Of a stretch of DNA of 64,000 nt, positions 33,578 to 41,932 are shown piece after piece (the stretch's first letter is position 1; each line of letters begins with the position of its first letter). A model generated the notes under the pieces. The model saw only the letters and a list, made by a program, of their open reading frames with translations. It was not told where the DNA came from and ran no database searches. The position numbers and the translations under genes are program-made. This stretch comes from Spirochaetales bacterium (GTDB lineage Bacteria > Spirochaetota > Spirochaetia > SZUA-6): the NCBI GenBank assembly GCA_027021365.1, contig JALUUM010000020.1, forward strand, positions 268,726 to 332,725, read 5' to 3'.

Positions 33578-35397
33578 TAAGGAGAATTCTTCTGGTAGTT
33601 CGAGTCGGAGGCGGGAATGGGATAGGTCATTTGAAACGCTCTACCAGGCTATTGGAAGGGCTGGAGGCAAATATCGATATACTGGCTGAAAGCGACTCAA
33701 CTTTTTCTGCCATTCCTCCTCTGCCACGGCTGAAAGATTCTGCCTTTACGGATAAGGCAGAGGCGATGAAGAGGGCTCCCTACGATCTTGTAATAGTGGA
33801 TGCAAGGCAGAGTACCAGGGAGAAGCTGCTTTTCTACGAACAATTGGGGCCGGTTGTCGGTATAGATGAAGGAGGAGAGGCCAGGAAACGATTTCCTTTC
33901 CTCATTGATTCTTTCCACCGCAGTCTCTCTCGTGACAGGCCGAACCTTTATTTGAACCCGCTGACTCTTTCAGAGTACAGGATGGTAAGGGAACATCCCT
34001 CTTTCTCAAGCAGGAAAAGAAACCGAAGTGCCAGGGGTAGAATTCTAATTACCTTTGGCGGGGAAGACCCGGCTAACCTCACAGAAAAACTTCTGGAATC
34101 TCTCTCGGATGATTTTTTCACGGAGCATTACGATTTTTCAGTTGTGATAGGACCTCTTTTCGAAAGGGATTTGAAAGAAGCTGTAAAGAAATACAAGGTT
34201 GATATATTCGAAGGGTTGAATGAATTGGAATCTCTGATCGTAAAGCATGATATTGTGATAACATCATTTGGTAATACACTTTTCGAAGCCATTTCAAAGG
34301 GAGTGCCTGTTATCCTCTTCAACCCCACTCCCTATCATAGGAAATTGGGCAGGGAACTGGGAATTCCCGATATAGGGATTAAGAAACCCAATACTAAAAG
34401 GTTGAAAAAGCTTCTCTCCGATATTGGAAACAGCGGAGATGCTTACTTTGAAAGGATAAGAATGGATTCTAGAGGGGATGTGAACAACTTTTCCGGGATT
34501 GCAGAGAGAATCTTTCGCGGGAATATGAATTGTCCGATATGCAGGAGTTACAATGAGAGTGTTGCCCGTTTCAAAGACAGAACGTACTTCAGGTGTAGTT
34601 CCTGTGGAATTATCTATATGAGCTATTTTGGAGAAAAGAAAATCGAATACGGAAGGGGGTATTTTTTTGACGAGTACAGAGCTCAATACGGAAAGACCTA
34701 TCTGGAGGATTTTGGCAAGATAAAGTCGCTGGGAAAGAGCAGGCTCTCTTTCATACAGGATATTCTTAGGCTCTCTGAAATAAGCGATTCTCCGGTCGAG
34801 AAAAGATTGCTCGATGTGGGCTGTGCATATGGTGCTTTTCTTGATGCTGCAAGGGAGAGCGGCTGTTCTGTCACCGGTATCGATGTATCTTCGGATGCAA
34901 TTGGGTATGTAAGGAAAAAGCTTGAAATTGATGCTCTAGAGGATGATTTCATTTCATGGCAGGCTGATAAATATGAGAGATCATTCGACATAGTTACGAT
35001 GTGGTATGTGATTGAACATTTCGAAAACCTTGGCAAAGCCCTGAAAAGGGTGAACAGGATACTTTCACCGGGAGGGATTTTCGCCTTTTCAACTCCAAAT
35101 GCTGCTGGCATATCGGCAAGGAGAGATATGAATGATTTTCTTGGGAAAAGTCCCCCTGATCACTACACGATACTCGCTCCTGAAAGCAGCAGGAAGATTC
35201 TAAAGAAGTATGGTTTCAGGGTGGAAAAGATCAATATTACCGGCTATCACAGAGAGAGGTTTCCCCTTAACGGGATAATTCCTGATAAAATACTCTTTCT
35301 TGCAGGAAAATTATTGAATCTCGGGGATACATTTGAAGTTTATGCTGTAAAGGAACATGACATAGAGCAGAGCAAGGGTGTGGAGAATAGGAAATGA
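33574..35397 (+). CDS. Fusion: PseG/SpsG-like domain plus zinc-ribbon methyltransferase
   Basis: The start is placed at ATG 33574 (MIRRILLVVRVGGG), overlapping the previous stop as ATGA; a longer frame from 33550 is unlikely. Of about 607 residues, 1-300 form a GT-B-like PseG/SpsG domain (GGGNGIGHLKRSTRL with the family's G-x-G-H-x-x-R, ILITFGGEDPANLTEKLLE, SFGNTLFEAISKGVPVI). Around residue 320 a zinc ribbon begins (CPIC, CSSCGIIYM). The methyltransferase follows, with LLDVGCAYGAFLDAA near 412. The latter half is a paralogue of the protein at 26533. PseG hydrolyses UDP-sugars in pseudaminic acid synthesis; the fusion suggests one enzyme releases a sugar and also methylates. Confidence 0.82.
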   Translation: MIRRILLVVRVGGGNGIGHLKRSTRLLEGLEANIDILAESDSTFSAIPPLPRLKDSAFTDKAEAMKRAPYDLVIVDARQSTREKLLFYEQLGPVVGIDEGGEARKRFPFLIDSFHRSLSRDRPNLYLNPLTLSEYRMVREHPSFSSRKRNRSARGRILITFGGEDPANLTEKLLESLSDDFFTEHYDFSVVIGPLFERDLKEAVKKYKVDIFEGLNELESLIVKHDIVITSFGNTLFEAISKGVPVILFNPTPYHRKLGRELGIPDIGIKKPNTKRLKKLLSDIGNSGDAYFERIRMDSRGDVNNFSGIAERIFRGNMNCPICRSYNESVARFKDRTYFRCSSCGIIYMSYFGEKKIEYGRGYFFDEYRAQYGKTYLEDFGKIKSLGKSRLSFIQDILRLSEISDSPVEKRLLDVGCAYGAFLDAARESGCSVTGIDVSSDAIGYVRKKLEIDALEDDFISWQADKYERSFDIVTMWYVIEHFENLGKALKRVNRILSPGGIFAFSTPNAAGISARRDMNDFLGKSPPDHYTILAPESSRKILKKYGFRVEKINITGYHRERFPLNGIIPDKILFLAGKLLNLGDTFEVYAVKEHDIEQSKGVENRK

Positions 35398-37079
35398 AGA
35401 GATTACTTATGCTTGGGGGCGGGATCATGCAAATTCCCGCCCTGAGAATTGCAAAAAGCCGGGGATGGAAGGTCTATCTTGCCGACGGAAATGAAAAAGC
35501 AATGGGCAGGGATATGGCAGATGTATTTCTGCATATAGACCTGAGAGACAGGGAAGGACTGCTGGAAGCGGCAAGGAGGATAAAGAGAGAGGAGGGATTG
35601 GACGGGGTATTTACAGCCGGTACTGATTTTTCCACTTCCGTAGCATATGTGGCTGAAAATCTTGGGTTGCCGGGAATCGATTATTCGGTGGCCCTTTCAG
35701 CAACTGACAAATCTTTGATGAGGCAGAAATTCCGATTACATGAAGTTCCTTCTCCCCGCTATACCTCTTTGGAGAAGGGGGAGGATATAGAATCTGTAAT
35801 GGAGAAGCTTTCCTTTCCCCTTGTTGTAAAACCCGTTGACAATATGGGTGCAAGGGGAGTAAGGCGTGTCGATAATAAAGAAGAACTTGAAAGAGCGGTG
35901 GAAAATGCGCTGAAAGCCTCGAGGGTGGGGAGAGCAATAATCGAGGAGTATATGGAGGGCGCAGAGCTGAGTTATGATGCAATTGTTTACAGGGGAGAGA
36001 TTACGATATGTGGCATTGCCGATCGCCATATCCGTTTTTCACCTTACTTCGTGGAGATGGGTCACACAATGCCTTCAGATCTTCCTGAAGATACATTGAG
36101 AGAAGCAACGAAAGTCTTTAAACAGGGCATAAAAGCTCTCGGAATCGACAATGGTGCTGCAAAGGGCGACATAAAGATTACCGATAAGGGTCCTATGATT
36201 GGTGAAATAGCTGCCAGGCTATCGGGAGGTTATATGTCCGGTTGGACCTTTCCCTACTCATCCGGTGTCGATGTCACCGGTGCGGCTCTGAATATTTCCG
36301 TGGGCTTACCACCGGGTGATATGGAGCCAAAGTTCAATCTCGTTTCTGCCGAGAGGGCTTTCATCTCCATTCCCGGACGGGTTGCTCGTGTAGAAGGTGT
36401 CGAAGAAGCTAAGTCAGAAGCCAGGATAAGGGATGTTTTTCTTCGTATTGGCAAGGGGGATAAGGTAACCTTTCCTGCTAACAACGTAGAGAAATGTGGT
36501 AATGTGATTTCTGTTGCCGAGAGCAAGAATTTGGCAGTCCATGCAGCTATGTCTGCCGTTAGAAAGATAAGGATATACCTTGAAACCTGCAACAGTGATA
36601 CGGATAATTTTCTATTTGGAAGCGAGAGAGATGATTATTTTTCCAGGATCTGGGCATTCAGGCTAAAGGACAGGGCAAATATGGACTTCTACAAAGGGCT
36701 GTGGTGGCATCTCGAACCGAAGGAAGTATCCTTGGATAGAAAGGATAGAAAAAGCATAGCCATAGTAAAGATGCCGCATGTGAGTGGGGAAAAAGAGAGA
36801 GACTGGCATGGCGAAGGATTCGAGGATGCTCTTTCGAATTTCCGCCGCTGGTTGAGGGCTAAATTTCCCCAAGTAAAATTTGCAGATATCAATGAAGCGG
36901 AAAACTTGAAACAAAGTGGCTATGTGGTATTGGGCAGACTCTTCTGGAAGGCTTTTTTAAAGGGAGGCCTACAGGGTGGGATATATATAGTGGAGTCTGT
37001 CGACAAATTAATTCATTCTGAAAGGGAGATTACAGATTATTTCAGGAAGAGCTTGCTTGAAGGGGAGAGTATCCAGTAG
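35394..37079 (+). CDS. ATP-grasp ligase with unknown C-terminal domain
   Basis: A 561-residue protein. Residues 1-100 form the pre-ATP-grasp Rossmann domain (LLMLGGGIMQIPALRIAKSRG, VFTAGTDFS). The ATP-grasp domain follows to about residue 310, with VVKPVDNMGARGVRRVD, VGRAIIEEYMEGAELSYDAIV and metal-binding MIGEIAARLSGGYMSG. The family joins a carboxylate to an amine or thiol using ATP. The last 150 or so residues (from about SDTDNFLFG, with LWWHLEPKEV and RRWLRAKFPQVKF) resemble nothing I know. It is coupled by 4-base overlap to the PseG-methyltransferase fusion, so it likely acts on the same product. Confidence 0.82.
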   Translation: MKRLLMLGGGIMQIPALRIAKSRGWKVYLADGNEKAMGRDMADVFLHIDLRDREGLLEAARRIKREEGLDGVFTAGTDFSTSVAYVAENLGLPGIDYSVALSATDKSLMRQKFRLHEVPSPRYTSLEKGEDIESVMEKLSFPLVVKPVDNMGARGVRRVDNKEELERAVENALKASRVGRAIIEEYMEGAELSYDAIVYRGEITICGIADRHIRFSPYFVEMGHTMPSDLPEDTLREATKVFKQGIKALGIDNGAAKGDIKITDKGPMIGEIAARLSGGYMSGWTFPYSSGVDVTGAALNISVGLPPGDMEPKFNLVSAERAFISIPGRVARVEGVEEAKSEARIRDVFLRIGKGDKVTFPANNVEKCGNVISVAESKNLAVHAAMSAVRKIRIYLETCNSDTDNFLFGSERDDYFSRIWAFRLKDRANMDFYKGLWWHLEPKEVSLDRKDRKSIAIVKMPHVSGEKERDWHGEGFEDALSNFRRWLRAKFPQVKFADINEAENLKQSGYVVLGRLFWKAFLKGGLQGGIYIVESVDKLIHSEREITDYFRKSLLEGESIQ

Positions 37080-38133
37080 AAGGGGAATAAAGTCAATATT
37101 TCTCTTGATTTTTTTTCTTGTACTCTTTTTTGTCTGCACGGAATCCGGTCTTTTGGCAGATTCAGCCGGCGATCTTGTAAGCATAGGGAAAATTATTTCA
37201 GATTACCATGCCCGTTTTTTTTGGGACCCGCTGACTGAAATGGGTGTCCTGGAACTGGAAGATCATACGATAACACTTAAACCCTCAGTTGATTTTATTG
37301 TGCTTGACTATAGAGAAAAGATTGTCATTGACCCTCCTGTTATAAAAAAAGGTGATATTCTGGTTTCAAAAGGGGCAATTGAAAAGATTGAGAAGATTAT
37401 TGGAGAGAAGGGGAAGGCCTATCCACATATAAGTGTCATCCTGATAGATCCTGGTCACGGAGGAAAAGACCCGGGTACAATCGGAAAGAATGTAATACGA
37501 GGCAAGCTTCATGTCCTTAAAGAGAAAGATATCGTGTTGAAAATTGGCCGTTACGTGCGAGACCTGCTGGCAAAGAGATATCCCTTAAAAAAAATCATTA
37601 TGACCCGATCCAGAGACACATATCCGACACTCGAGGACAGGGTGAAATTGGCAAATAGTATCAAACTGGGAAAAAATGAAGCGATGATTTTTATATCCAT
37701 TCATGCCAATGCATCCTTCAACAAGAAGCCTCACGGGTATGAGATATGGTACCTTCCGCCAGAGTATAGAAGGAAATTATTGACAGGTAATGAAGTGGAT
37801 GAGAATACCAGGGAGATATTGCCTATATTGAACAGCATGCTGGAGGAGGAATATACCGTGGAGAGTATAACCCTTGCCCGGAATATTCTCGATGGCCTGA
37901 AGGAACAGGTAGGAAACAAGACAATAAGCAGGGGTCTGAAGGCTCGGGAATGGTACGTGGTAAGAAAGGCAAAAATGCCATCTGTTCTCATAGAGGTTGG
38001 ATTCGTAACGAATCCCAACGAAATGATACTACTGGAAGAGGATAGCTACTTGAAGAGATTGTCGAAGGGTATATATAATGGCATTTGTAAATTCATATCC
38101 GGATTTGAAAACACGAAAGGATTCACGGAGTAA
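37057..38133 (+). CDS. N-acetylmuramoyl-L-alanine amidase (Amidase_3 family)
   Basis: A 358-residue exported cell wall hydrolase. The TTG start at 37057, with AGGAAG upstream, overlaps the ATP-grasp gene by 23 bases. A signal segment (SIFLLIFFLVLFFVC, about residues 13-27) leads to a beta-rich region of about 90 residues. The catalytic zinc domain follows: VILIDPGHGGKDPGTIG, then MIFISIHANAS and PSVLIEVGFVTNPNE with the catalytic glutamate. It cuts the amide between MurNAc and the peptide stem. Its place after the glycan genes and before GerMN and flaA fits envelope or flagellar assembly. Confidence 0.9.
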   Translation: MKGRVSSRRGIKSIFLLIFFLVLFFVCTESGLLADSAGDLVSIGKIISDYHARFFWDPLTEMGVLELEDHTITLKPSVDFIVLDYREKIVIDPPVIKKGDILVSKGAIEKIEKIIGEKGKAYPHISVILIDPGHGGKDPGTIGKNVIRGKLHVLKEKDIVLKIGRYVRDLLAKRYPLKKIIMTRSRDTYPTLEDRVKLANSIKLGKNEAMIFISIHANASFNKKPHGYEIWYLPPEYRRKLLTGNEVDENTREILPILNSMLEEEYTVESITLARNILDGLKEQVGNKTISRGLKAREWYVVRKAKMPSVLIEVGFVTNPNEMILLEEDSYLKRLSKGIYNGICKFISGFENTKGFTE

Positions 38134-38137
38134 CCTA

Positions 38138-38644
38138 TTGAGAATAAGCATAAAGAGAAATACGATAGTCAGTGGAGTACTGTTTATCCTCGTTCTTACA
38201 TTTTCATTGACGACATACTTTGTTTTCAATGACCTGAAGAGGAGAAGGGTACTGTTTTTCCCCGAATTGAAGAGTCTAAAGCTCTCCGGTGAGGTGAGGT
38301 ATCTGCCAAAACGAAATGACATGGAATCGGAAATAGAACTCCTGCTGAAGGAGCTCATACTCGGCCCCTCAAGAGAAGATCATCTGATGTTGGTGTCACG
38401 GAATGTGAAATTACTATCCATGATTGTGAAAAACAGAGAGGTATTCGTGAATTTTTCCAGCGATATTCTCTTCGAGGTTGCCCAAAATAGGCTTGGCCTG
38501 AATGAGACCTTTTCTGCAATTGCTGATAGTATCATTTTCAACTTCCCGACCATAAGAAGAGTCTATTTTTTCATAGAAGGACAAATTCCGAAAGGCACTG
38601 ATTATGTAAAAGGGCTCGGGTATGACAATAAAATACTGAAATAG
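38138..38644 (+). CDS. GerMN-domain membrane-anchored protein
   Basis: I place the start at TTG 38138 (LRISIKRNTIVSG), since GGAG lies just before it and the longer frame from 38078 would sit far inside the amidase gene. The 168-residue protein has one N-terminal membrane span (about residues 10-30, VSGVLFILVLTFSLTTYFVF). A GerMN-type domain follows (EIELLLKELILGPSRE, VFVNFSSDILFE, IADSIIFNFPTIRRVYFFIEG). GerMN domains occur in envelope proteins often encoded beside amidases, as here. Its function in non-sporulating bacteria is unclear. Confidence 0.82.
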   Translation: MRISIKRNTIVSGVLFILVLTFSLTTYFVFNDLKRRRVLFFPELKSLKLSGEVRYLPKRNDMESEIELLLKELILGPSREDHLMLVSRNVKLLSMIVKNREVFVNFSSDILFEVAQNRLGLNETFSAIADSIIFNFPTIRRVYFFIEGQIPKGTDYVKGLGYDNKILK

Positions 38645-38714
38645 GTAAGAGATATTTTGATTTTGAACAGATTTATATTGTTTAGATAGAATGGATAAAA
38701 AAAAAGAAAAATCG

Positions 38715-38742
38715 TTGACAAAGCTATCTTGTTACGTATAAT
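38715..38742 (+). promoter_or_regulatory. Near-consensus promoter of flaA
   Basis: TTGACA (38715-38720) and TATAAT (38737-38742) are both perfect and 16 bases apart. The flaA ATG lies 40 bases further on, behind an AAAGGAG ribosome binding site. Confidence 0.8.
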
Positions 38743-38782
38743 TTAAATTGAATAAGCTATCTTTAATTGAAAGGAGCATCGG

Positions 38783-39802
38783 ATGAAACGATTTGTACTA
38801 TTGATCGGAGCATTTTTGCTCTTGAGCGGAGTTATCCTTTTTGCAGAAACTTCGGTTCTAATAGATTTCTCGAAATTGAGTGCAGATACAAAGCTTGGTA
38901 ACAATGAAAAGGCAACGGAGAATGGAGCCACCTTAATCGACTTCAGCAATGTGGCTGGTGCTAGCTTTACCGAGGAAGAGAAGGCTAAAATGAAGACATC
39001 ACTGGCTATTAATAACTGGGAAGTGGTGCTTTCATCCTCTTCCAGGACAGTACTCAATCAGAGCCTGTCCATGACGAAGGAAGCCAAAACCTCCCCGAAG
39101 GCAAAGCCTTTTCAGGGCGAAGAAATGGCCAATAAGACCGTAATGGGAATAAGAGTCCACTTTCCCGTTGCACCTTTCAACTCTTGGGCGGTTGTAAAGC
39201 CACCCTTCGAGATCCCTGCCTATGCTGATAAGACTCAGCTTCAGGGTGACAAGCTGGTAGTCCCGGATGAGGAGAAGGGAAGAGGAAGAAAATTCGACGG
39301 TTACGGTGTAATAAAGAATGTCGGAGTGATAAAATCAGTCTCTGTAACAGTTTATGGCTCCAATTTCCCCAATGGTTTTGGTATCATCCTGAAGAACCAG
39401 AACAATGAGGAGCAGCAGATTTTCATAGACTATCTCAACTTTGACGGCTGGAGAACCCTCACATGGAACAATCCAAACTATATAGCCGACGTGAGGAACC
39501 GGGAGATAAAGAGATACCCGCTCTATCCGAAGAGTGCCCCATTTATAAAGCTTGTTGGTTTTGTAATATATAAGGATGCCTCCCAGGAGGGTGGGGACTT
39601 TATTACCTACATAAAAGACGTAAAGGTAACCTATGACAAGGCTGTTCTTGAACTGCAGAGAGATATAGATGACGAGGCTATCTGGGGTATCCTGAAAGCA
39701 CGTCAGGAGGCGAGAAGGGCTGCCGAACTGAGACGTCTCGGAAATATGCAGGTGCTGAGGTATCTCGAAAAGCAAAAGATGGATCAGGGAACTGCGAAAT
39801 AA
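38783..39802 (+). CDS. flaA: Periplasmic flagellar filament sheath protein FlaA
   Basis: FlaA coats the core filament of the periplasmic flagella of spirochaetes. The 339-residue protein has a cleavable signal peptide (residues 1-22, ending ILFA before ETSVLIDF). Family features include WEVVLSSSSRTVLNQS, MGIRVHFPVAPFNSWAVVKPP and VIKSVSVTVYGSNFPNGFGI. IFIDYLNFDGWRTLTWNNPN and FITYIKDVKVTYDKAV follow. A helical tail rich in Arg, Ala and Leu ends it. It has its own strong promoter and terminator, so it is a highly expressed single gene. Two shorter paralogues lie at 57133 and 57880. Confidence 0.92.
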   Translation: MKRFVLLIGAFLLLSGVILFAETSVLIDFSKLSADTKLGNNEKATENGATLIDFSNVAGASFTEEEKAKMKTSLAINNWEVVLSSSSRTVLNQSLSMTKEAKTSPKAKPFQGEEMANKTVMGIRVHFPVAPFNSWAVVKPPFEIPAYADKTQLQGDKLVVPDEEKGRGRKFDGYGVIKNVGVIKSVSVTVYGSNFPNGFGIILKNQNNEEQQIFIDYLNFDGWRTLTWNNPNYIADVRNREIKRYPLYPKSAPFIKLVGFVIYKDASQEGGDFITYIKDVKVTYDKAVLELQRDIDDEAIWGILKARQEARRAAELRRLGNMQVLRYLEKQKMDQGTAK

Positions 39803-39849
39803 TAGGCTCTGATAGATTGTCTTGATATATACCAGACTATGATAATTCG

Positions 39850-39880
39850 GGGAGTTCACGATGAGTGAACTCCCTTTTTT
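39850..39880 (+). terminator. Rho-independent terminator of flaA
   Basis: GGGAGTTCAC (39850-39859) pairs perfectly with GTGAACTCCC (39865-39874) around GATGA, and TTTTTT follows. Confidence 0.92.
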
Positions 39881-39948
39881 GTTACTTTTTTTATTACTTT
39901 TCTATTATATATTTTCAGATTCAGAAAACTGTTATTGATATGGCAATT

Positions 39949-40842
39949 TCAAACCGCTGTAATATTCTTCTTGTATGCTTCCAGTGTATTAAGAAGCAAC
40001 ATGGTTATCGTCATGGGTCCCACACCACCGGGAACGGGAGTAATGGCAGAAACCTTTTTAAGAACGTTCTCAGTATCGACATCGCCTACCAGGCGGTATC
40101 CACGTTCCCGGGTAGAATCTTCTACCCTGTTGACACCAACATCGATTACTGTTGCTCCTTCCTTAACCATGTCTTCGGTAACGAAGTGAGGTTTGCCAAT
40201 GGCAGCGACAAGGATGTCTGCTCTTGAAGTTTTCTCAGGTAGATTGCGTGTTCTGGAGTGACAGACCGTTACGGTTGCGTCTCCGAAGCTCCCCTTTAAC
40301 AAGAATAGGATTGCAAGCGGAAGACCCACTATCTGGCTCCTTCCTATGACTACTATATCCTTTCCCGTCGTTTCAATACCTTCATGTTTCAGAATCTCGA
40401 TTATGCCACGTGGGGTACAGGGAATAAAGGTTGGATTCCCCTTTACGAGATTGCCGATGTTTACAGGATGAAAGCCATCAACATCTTTTGACGGGTCTAT
40501 TTGAAGAAGGATCTCGTTGGTTTCACCTATTAGGTGTTGTGGAAGGGGTAGCTGAACGAGAATACCATCAACATTGTCATCTCTATTCCATCGATCTATT
40601 ATATCTGATATATCCTCTCTCGATGCTGTTTCGGGAAGGCTCGTATGAAAGGAATTAAATCCTGCTCTTTCTGAGCTTCTGATCTTACTTCGGATATAAC
40701 TCTGGGATGCAGGGTTGTCTCCTACGAGGAGAGTTGCAAGTCCGGGTTTCCTCTTTCCCTTGGAGATCAAAGAATCAACCTCTTTTCTTATGTTATCCTG
40801 TATTTCCCTGGATATCATTTTACCGTCTATCAATCTTCCCAT
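39949..40842 (-). CDS. folD: Methylenetetrahydrofolate dehydrogenase/cyclohydrolase FolD
   Basis: FolD interconverts methylene-, methenyl- and formyl-tetrahydrofolate using NADP. I place the start at ATG 40842 (MGRLIDGKMIS), giving 297 residues, the usual size. Motifs are LLVGDNPASQSYIRSK with the catalytic lysine in its neighbourhood, GILVQLPLPQHL, DVDGFHPVNIG, VIGRSQIVGLPLA and ITPVPGGVGPMTITMLLLNT. The promoter's -10 box ends 7 bases before the ATG, so the mRNA may have no leader. The divergent gene at 40941 has its own promoter. Confidence 0.95.
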   Translation of the reverse strand: MGRLIDGKMISREIQDNIRKEVDSLISKGKRKPGLATLLVGDNPASQSYIRSKIRSSERAGFNSFHTSLPETASREDISDIIDRWNRDDNVDGILVQLPLPQHLIGETNEILLQIDPSKDVDGFHPVNIGNLVKGNPTFIPCTPRGIIEILKHEGIETTGKDIVVIGRSQIVGLPLAILFLLKGSFGDATVTVCHSRTRNLPEKTSRADILVAAIGKPHFVTEDMVKEGATVIDVGVNRVEDSTRERGYRLVGDVDTENVLKKVSAITPVPGGVGPMTITMLLLNTLEAYKKNITAV

Positions 40843-40849
40843 GACCTGG

Positions 40850-40877
40850 ATTATACATCTCAAACTGAATTGGTCAA
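40850..40877 (-). promoter_or_regulatory. folD promoter, predicting a leaderless transcript
   Basis: On the minus strand TTGACC (40877-40872) and a perfect TATAAT (40855-40850) are 16 bases apart. CCAGGTC, 7 bases, then leads to the ATG, so RNA should begin at or next to the start codon. Confidence 0.65.
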
Positions 40878-40882
40878 TAAGA

Positions 40883-40911
40883 TTGACAGCTGAAAGTTTA
40901 AATAATAGTAT
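40883..40911 (+). promoter_or_regulatory. Divergent promoter for the 40941 gene and apt
   Basis: TTGACA (40883-40888) and TAGTAT (40906-40911) are 17 bases apart. Its -35 box lies 5 bases from that of folD on the other strand, so the two polymerases would compete. Confidence 0.6.
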
Positions 40912-40940
40912 TTACTTGAAAAAGGAGGATAAGAGATCCG

Positions 40941-41375
40941 ATGTTTCATATAGGAATTATATATGCTCCCTATGACAGTAAAACGACAGGAATAGTGAGG
41001 GAGATGGAAAGAGTTGTGTCCGAAAAGGGTTATGATTTCCGCTCAAGACGAGCCGGTGAAGGGAGTATCGTGGATATCAATGCGTCCGATATTGTTATTC
41101 TTATCTCCGATGGTAAGGGCGATCATAAGATAAATCCTGACTACTCCGAGATAGCAAGAGCCTTGAAAGGGGTGAATCTTTCCGGAAGAATCGCAGGGGT
41201 AATCAGCCTTGGGGGAACTGATACTTTGAAAGCTTTCAAAGAGATCCTTCGGGATACAGGAATAGAAATAAGGCAATTGAACTTTAATGATGGGCAAGAA
41301 AATCCAGGTAAATGGTTGCTCTCAATTATAAATGAGTACAAGGAGACGATGAATGAAAGGGGAATCAATGAATGA
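40941..41375 (+). CDS. Hypothetical alpha/beta protein before apt
   Basis: I do not recognise this 144-residue protein. Alternating strands and helices (FHIGIIYAPYDSKTTGIVREM, ASDIVILISDGKG, RIAGVISLGGTDTLKAFKEIL) suggest a flavodoxin-like or Rossmann-like fold. No cofactor loop is clear. A strong AAGGAGG site lies an unusual 12 bases before the ATG. The stop lies inside the apt start region, 8 bases past the apt ATG, so the two are coupled. A role linked to purine salvage is only a guess from position. Confidence 0.6.
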   Translation: MFHIGIIYAPYDSKTTGIVREMERVVSEKGYDFRSRRAGEGSIVDINASDIVILISDGKGDHKINPDYSEIARALKGVNLSGRIAGVISLGGTDTLKAFKEILRDTGIEIRQLNFNDGQENPGKWLLSIINEYKETMNERGINE

Positions 41376-41907
41376 ATTTGATCTGGACAGTGCAATAAGA
41401 AAGGTGCCTGATTTTCCCAAGCCTGGTATATTGTTCTACGATATAACGAGTATACTGATGAATCCCGTTGCATTGAAGTACTGTGTTGACAGGATGCTTG
41501 AAACCTTGAAAAAAATCGATGTCGAAGCTGTGGCTGCTGTAGAATCGCGAGGTTTTCTCTTTGCGGCACCTGTGGCGTATGAACTTGGGCTGCCTATCAT
41601 ACTCTTGAGAAAAAAGGGGAAACTCCCGGGTGATACGTACAGTATAAGCTTTGCTCTGGAATATGGAGAGGATACAATAGAGGTTCATAAGAGTGATCTT
41701 AGAGAAGGATTAAGGGTTGCCGTGCTGGATGATCTTATTGCAACGGGAGGCACACTAAAGGCTGCTGCCAATCTGCTTGAGAAGGGCGGGGCAGAGGTTG
41801 TTGCTATTCTAGCGGTCATAGGACTTCCCTTTCTTAACTATGATAAACTGCTGTCAGGTTACAGGGTTCAAACCCTGATAAATTACCACGGAGAGAGTGT
41901 CGAATAA
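41368..41907 (+). CDS. apt: Adenine phosphoribosyltransferase
   Basis: Apt salvages adenine to AMP with PRPP. I place the start at ATG 41368 (MNEFDLDSAIRKVPDFP), since AAAGGGG lies just before it; ATG 41353 is the longer option. The 179-residue protein shows PKPGILFYDITSI, AVAAVESRGFLFAAPVAYELG and LPGDTYSISFALEYGEDTIEVH. The PRPP loop is VAVLDDLIATGGTLKAA. It overlaps the unknown gene before it by 8 bases and converges on hypE. Confidence 0.95.
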   Translation: MNEFDLDSAIRKVPDFPKPGILFYDITSILMNPVALKYCVDRMLETLKKIDVEAVAAVESRGFLFAAPVAYELGLPIILLRKKGKLPGDTYSISFALEYGEDTIEVHKSDLREGLRVAVLDDLIATGGTLKAAANLLEKGGAEVVAILAVIGLPFLNYDKLLSGYRVQTLINYHGESVE

Positions 41908-41932
41908 TTCTTTCCGAAGATTCAACAGAGTT

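Noticed and set aside
30476..37079. Standard legionaminic or pseudaminic acid biosynthesis cluster
   Set aside because: PseG/SpsG-like and SpsF-like proteins are present, but the dehydratase, acetyltransferase and NeuB/PseI synthase genes are absent. The DegT-like gene is 10 kb away and lacks its lysine.
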